Positions 16,149 to 23,789 of a stretch of DNA of 56,009 nucleotides are shown here, piece after piece. How positions within the stretch are numbered: the first letter of the stretch is position 1; each line of letters starts with the position of its first letter. Position numbers and translations under genes: made by a program. The notes below the pieces were generated by a model that was not told the DNA's origin, ran no database searches, and worked only from the letters and a program-made list of their open reading frames with translations. Origin of the DNA: Clostridiales bacterium (GTDB lineage Bacteria; Bacillota; Clostridia; Oscillospirales; Oscillospiraceae); contig JAJQEV010000125.1 of NCBI GenBank assembly GCA_021201475.1, forward strand, positions 1 to 56,009. The letters are read 5' to 3'.

Positions 16149-16364
16149 ATGACATACAATTATGACGGACTCTGGAAGATGCTAATTGATAAAAAAATTA
16201 CAAAAACTGAGATGCGTAAGGATGCAGGAATAAGCACCAATGTACTTGCGAAGATGGGAAAAGGTGAATCTGTATCGTTAGAAAGTCTTGCTAAGATTTG
16301 TTTTGCCATGGGTTGCGGACTTGACGATATTGTAAAAATCGAAACAGATAACAAGATAGGATGA
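16149..16364 (+). CDS. Cro/CI-type HTH controller of the restriction-modification operon
   Basis: A 71-residue single-domain HTH protein of the YozG/Cro type. It has LWKMLIDKKITKTEMRKDAGIS, then STNVLAKMGKGESVSLESLAKICFAMGCGLDDIV. It sits 6 nt before the methyltransferase gene and shares its operon, the usual place of R-M controller proteins that time methylase before nuclease expression. AGGAG precedes the ATG by six bases. The palindrome over the promoter is the presumed binding site. Codon use is AT-rich like the other three cassette genes. Confidence 0.85.
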   Translation: MTYNYDGLWKMLIDKKITKTEMRKDAGISTNVLAKMGKGESVSLESLAKICFAMGCGLDDIVKIETDNKIG

Positions 16365-16370
16365 ATCTAA

Positions 16371-17570
16371 ATGGAAAAAATTAAAGTGCTTGATGTTTTT
16401 TCGGGTGCAGGAGGATTTAGTTGTGGATTTGAGATGGCCGGTTGCGAAATTATAGGTGCGATTGAACGTGATAAATGGGCAACAGACACTTTCCGACTTA
16501 ATCACCCAGCATCAAAAATTCTTTTAGGCGATATTGAGACTTTTACGAATGATTTCTTGCGTAAAGAAATAGAGCAGCCAGATATTATTATCGGAGGACC
16601 ACCTTGTCAAGGTTTTTCTGTATGTGTAAAAAATGCTGGTGATCCAAAAGACCCTAGGAATTCATTATTCATAGAGTTTATTCGTATGGCTCAAATCTTT
16701 TCGCCTAAAGTTATGGTCATGGAAAATGTGCCTAATATTGCAAAAGCCAAGACACAAGATGGGCGAAAAGTAATTGATATTATAAAAACAGAGTTTATTA
16801 AGTTGGGTTATAATGTATATTATAATATCCTTGCTGCTAGTGATTATGGTGTGCCTCAAATGCGCCAGAGATTTGTTTTAATTGCGTCAAAGGAGAAGCT
16901 AGAAGAACCATTTCCAAAAGCAACACATTTTGTGGCGGAAGATGAAAGTGATAATCATGGTGATTTGTTGAGATGTCCCACGCTTTGGGAAGCAATTTCA
17001 GATTTACCTGATATAGAGGCACGAGAAGGTGCGGAAGTCATGGCATATACTAAGCCAGCTACTAACGATTATCAAAAAATGTGCCGCAATGAAGCTTCTG
17101 AGTTGCATAACCATTTAGCAATGAAGCACACAAAAAGGTTGGTAGAAAGATTTAGTCATATGACATGGGGGCAATCAGTTTCTGATATAGATGATGATAA
17201 TTTGAAGCAACGAAAAAGAAATGGAAATGGTGCGGTTTCGGATTCTCCTTATGATCAAAATAACCGGCGGATGCATCCGGACAAAATCTGCCACACTATA
17301 ACGGCAACCTTTTATGGAAATTTTGTTCATCCATATAAGAACAGAAATTTTACCGCACGAGAAGGAGCGCGAATTCAATCTTTTCCTGATACATATGTAT
17401 TTTTAGGGAAACCTACGGTTGTTAGTAAAAAACTTTTAATGAAAGAAGGTCGAACCGCAGAGGCTTTTCTTTGTCAATATAGTCAAATTGGTAATGCTGT
17501 GCCGCCTTTAATGGCTCGTGCAATTGCAGAAAATATAATAAGGCAAATTAATTTTACAGAGGAGAAATAA
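16371..17570 (+). CDS. DNA (cytosine-5) methyltransferase
   Basis: A 399-residue modification enzyme that transfers a methyl group from SAM to cytosine C5. All core motifs are present in order: motif I DVFSGAGGFSCGFEMAG (about 7-23), motif IV GGPPCQGFSV with the catalytic Cys, motif VI MENV, motif VIII QMRQRFVLIA, motif IX-like ARIQSFPDTYVF and motif X IGNAVPP. The target-recognition region (about 185-330) is of ordinary length. It is immediately followed by a restriction endonuclease gene (1 nt apart), so it protects the host from that enzyme. Specificity cannot be read from sequence. AT-rich codons mark the cassette as foreign to the element. Confidence 0.96.
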   Translation: MEKIKVLDVFSGAGGFSCGFEMAGCEIIGAIERDKWATDTFRLNHPASKILLGDIETFTNDFLRKEIEQPDIIIGGPPCQGFSVCVKNAGDPKDPRNSLFIEFIRMAQIFSPKVMVMENVPNIAKAKTQDGRKVIDIIKTEFIKLGYNVYYNILAASDYGVPQMRQRFVLIASKEKLEEPFPKATHFVAEDESDNHGDLLRCPTLWEAISDLPDIEAREGAEVMAYTKPATNDYQKMCRNEASELHNHLAMKHTKRLVERFSHMTWGQSVSDIDDDNLKQRKRNGNGAVSDSPYDQNNRRMHPDKICHTITATFYGNFVHPYKNRNFTAREGARIQSFPDTYVFLGKPTVVSKKLLMKEGRTAEAFLCQYSQIGNAVPPLMARAIAENIIRQINFTEEK

Positions 17571-17571
17571 G

Positions 17572-18447
17572 ATGAGTACATATGTTCACGGAGACAATAT
17601 TGCACAGAAGGAAAATCATCGTAAAAAATATCAGGATGCTCTTTCGCGGCAATACTTATCAGAAATTCGAACACGATATGAAGAGTGGAAAGCTGCAAAT
17701 ATAGCGTTGCTAGGTCCGTTTAAAACACCAGAGGACAATGATCTACAGATTATTGAGCAACGAGTCGAATTGTTTAATGAGTATAAAGATTTTATTGATC
17801 AGCAAAAATATGCTGAACAGTTTGACTCTCGTTCAAACCTTCATTCATCGGCACTTGAGGAGTTCATGTATTATCTGTTTAAAGATTTGACGGCTGATTT
17901 TTCTACAGATGCGCTTATTGGGAAATCAAGGGCATTTAAGGATTTATCATTTAAGAGTGATAGTTACACAAGCATGTTATCACATCCAGGGGCGTTGCTG
18001 GAAGTAAAAGATTATGATTTTGTGATAGGGGCTACAATTAATGCTGAATTTCATTGCAAAGGTGTAGATGAAGAAGAACGTGAAAGCTTCGATATGCCTG
18101 CTGTAGCTATCGAATGCAAAACTTACTTGGATAAAACAATGTTGGAATCTTGTTCAACTACGGGTGAGCAGTTAAAGAAAAATAATCCTAATGCTCTTTA
18201 TTTTGTGGTTGCAGAAAGACTAAAATTAAGTGAAGCAGTTAATCTTAAAAATTGTAAGATTGATCAGATTTATATTTTGAGAAAGCAAAAGAATACTGAC
18301 CGAGAAGACCGGTTTTTGGAAGGGTATGTTGCTAATCCAATATATGCTGATGTGGTGTGGCATTTGTTTAATTCTGTAAGAGAATATCTTTCCTCTGACT
18401 GGGGAGGAAAAATTGCAGATGGATTGCAGCGAGGTTACTTAATGTAG
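17572..18447 (+). CDS. Type II restriction endonuclease, PD-(D/E)XK, possibly Bpu10I family
   Basis: A 291-residue protein. A helical N-terminus leads to a core with LEVKDYDFVIGATI and the metal-site motif AIECKTYLDKTMLE (E-x-K), then ALYFVVAERLKLS. The size and core layout resemble the Bpu10I-type family, whose subunits are about this length; that name is a recollection, not a search result. Its position 1 nt after the m5C methyltransferase, in one operon, is strong contextual support. GAGGAG lies seven bases before the ATG. If it is truly Bpu10I-like, a second subunit would be expected. The next gene does not look like one, so it may act as a homodimer. Confidence 0.8.
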   Translation: MSTYVHGDNIAQKENHRKKYQDALSRQYLSEIRTRYEEWKAANIALLGPFKTPEDNDLQIIEQRVELFNEYKDFIDQQKYAEQFDSRSNLHSSALEEFMYYLFKDLTADFSTDALIGKSRAFKDLSFKSDSYTSMLSHPGALLEVKDYDFVIGATINAEFHCKGVDEEERESFDMPAVAIECKTYLDKTMLESCSTTGEQLKKNNPNALYFVVAERLKLSEAVNLKNCKIDQIYILRKQKNTDREDRFLEGYVANPIYADVVWHLFNSVREYLSSDWGGKIADGLQRGYLM

Positions 18448-18493
18448 TCGATTTATGTTAATGCCTACGGTAATAAATATGTGAGGTGATTAT

Positions 18494-19507
18494 GTGGCAA
18501 AAAGAAAAATGATACAAAATAATTTGATTAAAAACTCAATGGCTGCATATTATGCCGCAATTGAAATTCACAATAAGCCAAGTATCGCATATAGATATGA
18601 AACCGTTACGCTTCTTATGATGAATGCCTGGGAACTTGCTCTAAAAGCTTATGTAAAGAAGTATATTAAAAATCGTTCTATCTTTACAGCGGACGGCCAT
18701 ACTATAAGCATAGATAAAGCTTTAGATTATGTGACGGAACATCGAAACCACGTAAAGGCTAATAGTTTTACTGCTGTACAACAGAATATCCTTGCAATAG
18801 AGAAGTATCGTAATAACATCACACATTTTTATTGTGATGAGTTGGAACCATATATTTTTATGTTGGTTGCTCGATCGGCTCTTAATTATGTTGATTTTGT
18901 CAAAGAATATTTAGGAAAGGATGTGATGGCTGATCAAGGATTGTTTATTTTACCGCTTGGTTTCAAGTTGCCTTTTATGCCGGAAGATTTTTTGTCTGAC
19001 AATGTAGCAAAATACGCTGCTTCATCAGAGGCTAAGAAGTTTATCAAGGACATTGTACAAATTATCACCGATTTAAATGAGAATGGGATTGAGGATTCTA
19101 TTGTTTTAGGATTTGATTTGTATTTTGAAAGCGTTAAAAAACAAACCAATAGTTCAATCCTTGCGGCTATTACAAGTGAGGAGAATGCTGATGTAAATTT
19201 TGCAAAAGTTACATCTGTTCGCTTCTCTGAAGATGCAAGTCAAGTTGTTAGCATGAGTGATGATGAATTCAGAAAAATATGGAAGTATTCGCATTCAGAG
19301 GTTGTTGAATGGTGCAAAGAAAATATTCCTCAATTTAAACAGGGAAAATTGTTCAATGACGCCAAGAAATCAATCGCGACAGATCAAAATTGCGTTTATG
19401 TGAAAAGATTGGATTCAACGAATAGTAAATCTGCATCACAAAGGTTTTATACGGATACTGCATTGACTAAAATAAGAGAATATTATCTTCATCATAATCA
19501 AAATTGA
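18494..19507 (+). CDS. DUF3644 protein with a HEPN-type RNxxxH motif
   Basis: A 337-residue soluble protein. The N-terminal part matches DUF3644: AYYAAIEIHNKPSIAYRYET and MMNAWELALKAYVKKY. It carries KYRNNITHFY with R106, N107 and H111, the R-x4-H signature of HEPN ribonucleases, followed by a long helix (IFMLVARSALNYVDFVKEYL). The C-terminal half (about 150-337) is unassigned. The start is GTG 18494 after GAGGTGA; the overlapping ATG at 18492 leads to a stop within seven codons. It lies 46 nt after the nuclease gene, shares its AT-rich codon use and ends at a terminator, so it is the fourth gene of the cassette. RNase activity is an inference from the motif. Confidence 0.75.
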   Translation: MAKRKMIQNNLIKNSMAAYYAAIEIHNKPSIAYRYETVTLLMMNAWELALKAYVKKYIKNRSIFTADGHTISIDKALDYVTEHRNHVKANSFTAVQQNILAIEKYRNNITHFYCDELEPYIFMLVARSALNYVDFVKEYLGKDVMADQGLFILPLGFKLPFMPEDFLSDNVAKYAASSEAKKFIKDIVQIITDLNENGIEDSIVLGFDLYFESVKKQTNSSILAAITSEENADVNFAKVTSVRFSEDASQVVSMSDDEFRKIWKYSHSEVVEWCKENIPQFKQGKLFNDAKKSIATDQNCVYVKRLDSTNSKSASQRFYTDTALTKIREYYLHHNQN

Positions 19508-19535
19508 ACATAGTGGCACTAAAAATGGCCAAGCG

Positions 19536-19574
19536 AAAAGCTCTCAACCGTAACAAGTTGGGAGCTTTTCTTTT
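19536..19574 (+). terminator. Terminator of the restriction/DUF3644 cassette
   Basis: AAAAGCTCTCAAC pairs with GTTGGGAGCTTTT (one wobble) and is followed by CTTTT. It may have belonged to the interrupted transposon operon. CGAAAAGCT inside it also occurs at the left side of the cassette (16031-16039). Confidence 0.75.
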
Positions 19575-19612
19575 GCCCATTTTTCAAATCACACAGAAAG
19601 GAGATCATGCTT

Positions 19613-19939
19613 ATGGGACGCAGAAAGACACCAGAGACCAGGGAGGAAATGCAGGCCGAGATCGCTTACACCGAGGACAAGATCAGGCAGCTGCACAACC
19701 AGGAGACGGCACTGACCGCCGCTTATTCCAAAGAGGAACGCCGGGTGCGGACGAGACGGCTCTGCACGGAGGCCGGTATCCTGGAACACTATGTGCCGGA
19801 GCTGAAGACGATGGACGAGCGAAACGCCAGTGATTTCATTCGTCTGATTGCCTGCTCCGAGGTGGCGAAGAAATTTTTACGAATGAGAGGACTGAGGAAC
19901 GATGAAGTACCGACCAACCCGGATACGGGAATTAACTAA
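19613..19939 (+). CDS. DUF3847-like mobilization accessory protein
   Basis: A 108-residue protein. It has an N-terminal coiled coil (TREEMQAEIAYTEDKIRQLHNQE) and a basic segment (SKEERRVRTRRLCTEAGILE), in the style of DUF3847 proteins encoded just before relaxases in clostridial elements. The ATG at 19613 is nine bases from AAAGGAG; the ATG at 19607 would be only three bases away. Its coiled coil and basic patch fit an oriT-binding relaxosome accessory protein, and an oriT-like site follows its stop codon. That role is inference. Confidence 0.65.
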   Translation: MGRRKTPETREEMQAEIAYTEDKIRQLHNQETALTAAYSKEERRVRTRRLCTEAGILEHYVPELKTMDERNASDFIRLIACSEVAKKFLRMRGLRNDEVPTNPDTGIN

Positions 19940-19952
19940 TGAATCCGTTGAG

Positions 19953-19992
19953 GCGCACTTATACATTCTCTTCGAGAATAGTGCGTCCTTCG
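19953..19992 (+). other. Putative oriT of the MobA/MobL relaxase (MobQ/RSF1010 type)
   Basis: The inverted repeat ATTCTC-ttc-GAGAAT (19965-19979) is nested within CGCACT/AGTGCG arms. It is immediately followed by AGTGCGTCCTT, close to the RSF1010/R1162 nic sequence TAAGTGCG/CCCT, which also follows a TTCTC/GAGAA hairpin (recalled). The expected nick is near 19985/19986. It lies about 200 nt upstream of the relaxase gene. Confidence 0.75.
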
Positions 19993-20185
19993 GAGACTCC
20001 TACCGATACCGCTGCTGCGTTATCTGCGGAGCGCTGGCACCTACGGTGCGGCAAGGGACACTTCGTTTCCCTTACGCCGGTGAGACCGGCTATCCCTTTT
20101 CCAACCCACCGCCGCCAAATCTCTATGAGATATTCGCTGTCGGTGTGGTGCTGCTCTACTTCTTGCAGAAAGCGAGGTGATGACG

Positions 20186-21682
20186 ATGGCGATTTATCAT
20201 TGTGCCATGCAGGTGATCGGACGGAGCAGCAACCGGAGAACGAACAGTGCTGTTGCGGCTGCGGCCTACCGAAGCGGCTCTCAGATTTACGATGAGTGGC
20301 GCGGGATAAATGAGGACTACAGGAGAAAGAAGGAAGTTGTCTACTCAGAGATCATGCTGCCGGACAATGCACCAGAGGCATTCAAAGATCGCGCTACCCT
20401 CTGGAACTCTGTCGAGTTGTTCGAGACCAGAAAGAACGCCCAGCTTGCCAGGGAGATTGAAGTGTCACTTCCTGTTGAGCTGGATTTAGATGAACACGTT
20501 AAAATCATCCACGACTACTGTGAGCCGTTCCGAGCCGCCGGTATGTGCGTGGATTTTAATATTCATCAGAAACCGAACAACCCCCATTGCCATATCATGC
20601 TGACGCTCCGGCCTCTGGACGAACATGGACAGTGGATGCCGAAAGGAAAATTTGTCTATGACCTTGATGAGAACGGCGAGCGTATCCGTCTCCCCAGCGG
20701 GAAATGGAAATCCCACAAGGAACCGACCGTTGACTGGAGCGAACAGGGCAAGGCCGAGGAATGGCGAGCTGCATGGGCAGATGTTGTGAACCGCCATCTT
20801 GAAATGAATGGCTTCACAGAACGTATTGACCACCGCAGCAACGCCGACCGTGGCATTGAAGAAATCCCAACTATTCACATGGGGCCTGCCGCCTGTGCGA
20901 TGGAGAAGAAAGGTATTCGGACAGAGCGCGGCGACATCAACCGGCAGATCAAAGCGGCTAACAAGCTTATCAAGGAAATCCGGACAAGGATTAACGATCT
21001 GAAAGACTGGCTGTCCGCTCTCACCGCAGCCATGAAGGAAGTCATTGATGAGGCGAAGTCTCCCAGCCTGGCCGATCTGATGGTGCAGTATATGGAGCTG
21101 GAGAGCCAGCGTGTGCAGAAGTATTCCGGCAGATTTCGTTTGAATCACAGCGTTTCCGTTTTTGAAGATGTGAAGAAGTCCATCGACGATTTGAATGCCG
21201 ACGGTATCTACACACTGGACGATCTGGAGAAAGCGATTGCCAAAGTGAAGGACAAATCTTATTCCACTCAGCAGAGCGTCCGCAAAAAGGAACGCCGGAT
21301 GAAGGAATTGGAGAAGCTGATCGACCAGGGCAAACAGTATCAAACGAACCTCCCTGTCCGGAAACAGTACAACGCGATCAAGCGTCAGAAAAAGAAAGAG
21401 GCGTTCGAGGAAGAACACCGCCCGGAAATGATTCTCTGGAATACGGCGAACCGCTTCCTTCATGCCAACCACATCGAGCCGGATACTCTGCCGATTAAGC
21501 TGAAAGAATGGAAAGATGAATTGCTTGAGCTGACCATCGCGCACAATGAACAGTATGAGGAATTGAAAGAGATCAGGGAGGAAGTTGACAAGCTGAATGC
21601 CGTCCACCGCCAGGTGGAGAAAGTGTTGACTCCGGCACAGGAACAACAGCAGAGAAAAAAGAGAGATATGGATTTGTCATAA
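20186..21682 (+). CDS. MobA/MobL family relaxase
   Basis: A 498-residue relaxase that would nick the oriT upstream. The N-terminal catalytic domain (about 1-220) starts MAIYHC and contains SAVAAAAYRSG, the NNPHCHIMLTLR metal-binding motif (H134, H136) with upstream H127, and GIRTERGDINRQIKAAN. The C-terminus (about 250-490) is a long coiled coil without a primase domain. The ATG at 20186 is chosen because GAGG lies eight bases upstream; GTG 20177 and ATG 20180 overlap that site. This is the second, unrelated relaxase of the element. It is followed by a terminator and then replication-like genes. Confidence 0.93.
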   Translation: MAIYHCAMQVIGRSSNRRTNSAVAAAAYRSGSQIYDEWRGINEDYRRKKEVVYSEIMLPDNAPEAFKDRATLWNSVELFETRKNAQLAREIEVSLPVELDLDEHVKIIHDYCEPFRAAGMCVDFNIHQKPNNPHCHIMLTLRPLDEHGQWMPKGKFVYDLDENGERIRLPSGKWKSHKEPTVDWSEQGKAEEWRAAWADVVNRHLEMNGFTERIDHRSNADRGIEEIPTIHMGPAACAMEKKGIRTERGDINRQIKAANKLIKEIRTRINDLKDWLSALTAAMKEVIDEAKSPSLADLMVQYMELESQRVQKYSGRFRLNHSVSVFEDVKKSIDDLNADGIYTLDDLEKAIAKVKDKSYSTQQSVRKKERRMKELEKLIDQGKQYQTNLPVRKQYNAIKRQKKKEAFEEEHRPEMILWNTANRFLHANHIEPDTLPIKLKEWKDELLELTIAHNEQYEELKEIREEVDKLNAVHRQVEKVLTPAQEQQQRKKRDMDLS

Positions 21683-21719
21683 GCGTCTGATTCTGAAATG
21701 AAGATCAGGCGCTTTTTTC
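21682..21719 (+). terminator. Terminator of the relaxase gene
   Basis: AGCGTCTGAT (21682-21691) pairs with ATCAGGCGCT (21704-21713), followed by a T6 run. Confidence 0.8.
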
Positions 21720-21740
21720 ATTTCTGGGAAGGAGGACGTG

Positions 21741-22442
21741 ATGAATGTATTTGAAGCTGTCCGGGATTCTGTCACGGCACGGGAGGCCGCAGAAAGCTAC
21801 GGTATTAAAGTCAATCGTAACGGGATGGCGGTCTGCCCGTTCCACAACGACAGGAACCCCAGCATGAAACTGGACAAGAGATACCACTGCTTCGGCTGTC
21901 AGGCCGACGGCGACGCAATCAGCTTCGTGTCCAGATATTTTGAACTGAAACCCATCGACGCCGCAAAAAAGTTAGCGGAGGACTTCGGTATCTCTTACGA
22001 TGAACGAACGCACGATCCGCCCAGGCCAAAGCCGAAACCGAAGATTTCCGCACAGTTGGAATTTAAGAAAACAGAAAGCTACTGCTACCGTGTCCTCTGT
22101 GATTATCTTCATTTGCTTGAGAAATGGCAGACGGACTTCGCACCAAGAGCGCCGGACGAGGAATGGCACCCGCTTTTTGTGGAAGCACTTCAAAGAAAAA
22201 ATTATGTGGAGTATCTGCTGGACGATGTGTTCCTGAACGGGAGCGTCGGGGACAAGGCAGAGTTTATCAAGCTCCACGGAAAGGATGTGACCAGACTTGA
22301 AAAACGAATTCGAGAGTTTACCGCAGGCCGAACAGGAGGCCGTAATTCAGACGATGAAAGAGATGGAGAAGCTGAGAGCCTCACCGCCCCGCTTCGACCC
22401 CAACGTCGATCTGCACACAGTCACGATGACCGAGCTTTATGA
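21741..22442 (+). CDS. CHC2 zinc-finger (DnaG-type) primase-like protein
   Basis: A 233-residue protein with an N-terminal CHC2 zinc ribbon: CPFHNDRNPSM, then YHCFGCQADGDAISFV (zinc ligands C-x2-H...C-x2-C). The rest is helical and lacks a TOPRIM catalytic domain, so it is not a complete primase; it may recruit or load one at the element's origin. The ATG at 21741 has AAGGAGG five bases upstream. Its last 146 nt overlap the following ATPase gene out of frame, so the low-complexity C-terminal tail (about residues 190-233) may be partly a by-product of that overlap. It forms a replication module with the ATPase. Confidence 0.85.
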   Translation: MNVFEAVRDSVTAREAAESYGIKVNRNGMAVCPFHNDRNPSMKLDKRYHCFGCQADGDAISFVSRYFELKPIDAAKKLAEDFGISYDERTHDPPRPKPKPKISAQLEFKKTESYCYRVLCDYLHLLEKWQTDFAPRAPDEEWHPLFVEALQRKNYVEYLLDDVFLNGSVGDKAEFIKLHGKDVTRLEKRIREFTAGRTGGRNSDDERDGEAESLTAPLRPQRRSAHSHDDRAL

Positions 22443-23436
22443 CACAGTGTTTCCACCGAGGACGCCGCTTATAGACGGGCTGCTTTACAGCGGCACCTAT
22501 CTCTTTGCCGGTTCCCCGAAAATCGGCAAGTCCTTCTTTATGATGCAGCTTGCCTACCATGTGGCGATGGGCATTCCGTTATGGAACTATCCTGTCCGGC
22601 AAGGAACAGTCCTCTATCTCGCCCTGGAGGATGATTACGCCAGACTGCAAGGGAGGCTTGTCCAGATGTTTGGAGTGGAGTCCACGCCGAACCTGATCCT
22701 GACCACGCAGTCCAGGACACTGACCGGCGGTCTCACCGAGCAGATGGAACGCTTCATGCAGAGAAACACCAATACCCGGCTTATCATCGTGGACACGCTT
22801 CAAAAGGTCAGGGAGATCGGGAACGAGGCGTACAGCTATGCAGCCGATTATCAGAATATTACAGAATTGAAATCCTTCACGGACAGGCACAACCTCTGTG
22901 TGCTGATTGTTCACCATACCAGAAAGATGGAGGCGAGCGACAGCTTTGACATGATTTCCGGCACCAATGGCTTGCTGGGTGCCGCGGATGGCGCGATTAT
23001 CCTGCAAAAGAAAAAGCGTGTGGAGAACACCGCAAAGATGATGATCGTCGGTAGAGACCAGGAAGATCAGGAACTGACATTAGAGTTTGACCGTGAGCAT
23101 TGCTTCTGGAAACTGACCAAGGCTGAGAAAGAGCTTCTTAAACGAACACCCGACCCGATTGTCATTACCATCGCCGAATTTATGAAAGACCGGCAGGAAT
23201 GGACAGGGAGCGCCACCGACCTTCTGGAGCTTTTGCCGGATATGCAGCTCAAGCCGCATACCCTGACCAGAAAGCTGAATGTCAATGTGTCGGTGCTTTA
23301 TAACGACTTCGGTATCAGCTACACCCCGAACAGCCGGAGCCGGGAGAAACGCACCTTCACTCTGAAAAAACTGAATACAGACGAGGAAGGCGCTGCTTCC
23401 GGTGACGCTATTTCCGTGACGCTATCTGGTATATAA
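22297..23436 (+). CDS. RepA-type RecA-fold ATPase (AAA_25)
   Basis: A 379-residue hexameric-helicase-like ATPase. It has Walker A AGSPKIGKSFF, the acidic ALEDD after strand 2, Walker B RLIIVDTLQKV and the VHHTRK motif, as in plasmid RepA/DnaB-like proteins. The C-terminus (about 285-350) looks like a winged helix. The frame opens at TTG 22297 (AAAGGA 11 bases upstream), inside the CHC2 gene; the first ATG, at about 22354, lacks a good site. The 3' end of the gene and the following bases carry inverted GTGACGC/GCGTCAC iterons, a plausible binding site for an element origin. It is translationally linked to the CHC2 protein. Confidence 0.88.
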   Translation: MKNEFESLPQAEQEAVIQTMKEMEKLRASPPRFDPNVDLHTVTMTELYDTVFPPRTPLIDGLLYSGTYLFAGSPKIGKSFFMMQLAYHVAMGIPLWNYPVRQGTVLYLALEDDYARLQGRLVQMFGVESTPNLILTTQSRTLTGGLTEQMERFMQRNTNTRLIIVDTLQKVREIGNEAYSYAADYQNITELKSFTDRHNLCVLIVHHTRKMEASDSFDMISGTNGLLGAADGAIILQKKKRVENTAKMMIVGRDQEDQELTLEFDREHCFWKLTKAEKELLKRTPDPIVITIAEFMKDRQEWTGSATDLLELLPDMQLKPHTLTRKLNVNVSVLYNDFGISYTPNSRSREKRTFTLKKLNTDEEGAASGDAISVTLSGI

Positions 23437-23465
23437 AAATAGCGTCACAGCGTCACAAGCGTCAC
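23402..23465. repeat. GTGACGC/GCGTCAC iteron cluster
   Basis: GTGACGC occurs at 23402-23408 and 23416-23422; its complement GCGTCAC occurs at 23442-23448, 23450-23456 and 23459-23465. The 10-bp arms GTGACGCTAT/ATAGCGTCAC (23416-23425 and 23439-23448) are a perfect inverted repeat around an AT-rich centre. The first two copies lie in the ATPase coding end. Confidence 0.7.
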
Positions 23466-23528
23466 ACATCAACCATGCCGAGCCTGCAAAGACAGACCGG
23501 CTATTTTTATTTTACGGAGGTTTTGCTT

Positions 23529-23699
23529 ATGGATAATACCAACACCACGACTCAGGAAGTCCCCTATATCAAGCGTACCATCGACGGACGCACCTACACA
23601 GTCAAGATACACTTCAACACCGAGACCAAAGAGACCGCCAAGGACAAGGTGAAGCGGCTGCTGACCAGAGAGCTGCAAAGCCAGCGCCACGCCGGATAA
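23529..23699 (+). CDS. tnpW: TnpW family transposon-encoded protein
   Basis: A 56-residue protein with the TnpW pattern: YIKRTIDGRTYTVKIHFNTE followed by KETAKDKVKRLL. TnpW proteins are short conserved genes at the end of Tn4451-like elements; their role is unknown. GGAGG lies eight bases before the ATG at 23529. It is the last gene of the element, 10 nt before a terminator, and supports placing the right boundary within the next 100 nt or so. Confidence 0.8.
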   Translation: MDNTNTTTQEVPYIKRTIDGRTYTVKIHFNTETKETAKDKVKRLLTRELQSQRHAG

Positions 23700-23707
23700 G
23701 CATATTG

Positions 23708-23757
23708 CAGGCTCCTGTCTCCTGCCGGACGGGAGCCTGTCTGCAAATTTTTTTGAG
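23708..23757 (+). terminator. Terminator at the right end of the element
   Basis: CAGGCTCC (23708-23715) pairs with GGAGCCTG (23732-23739), extended by TGCA/TGCA, and is followed by a T-rich run. The element boundary probably lies just beyond, between about 23757 and 23800. Confidence 0.7.
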
Positions 23758-23789
23758 CAAGGTACTAAAAAGTTCTTGACATTTAGTCT

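Noticed and set aside
19902-20180. 92-codon open frame between DUF3847 and the MobA relaxase
   Set aside because: It overlaps the DUF3847 3' end and covers the oriT hairpin and nic core. Composition and lack of a family suggest non-coding DNA.
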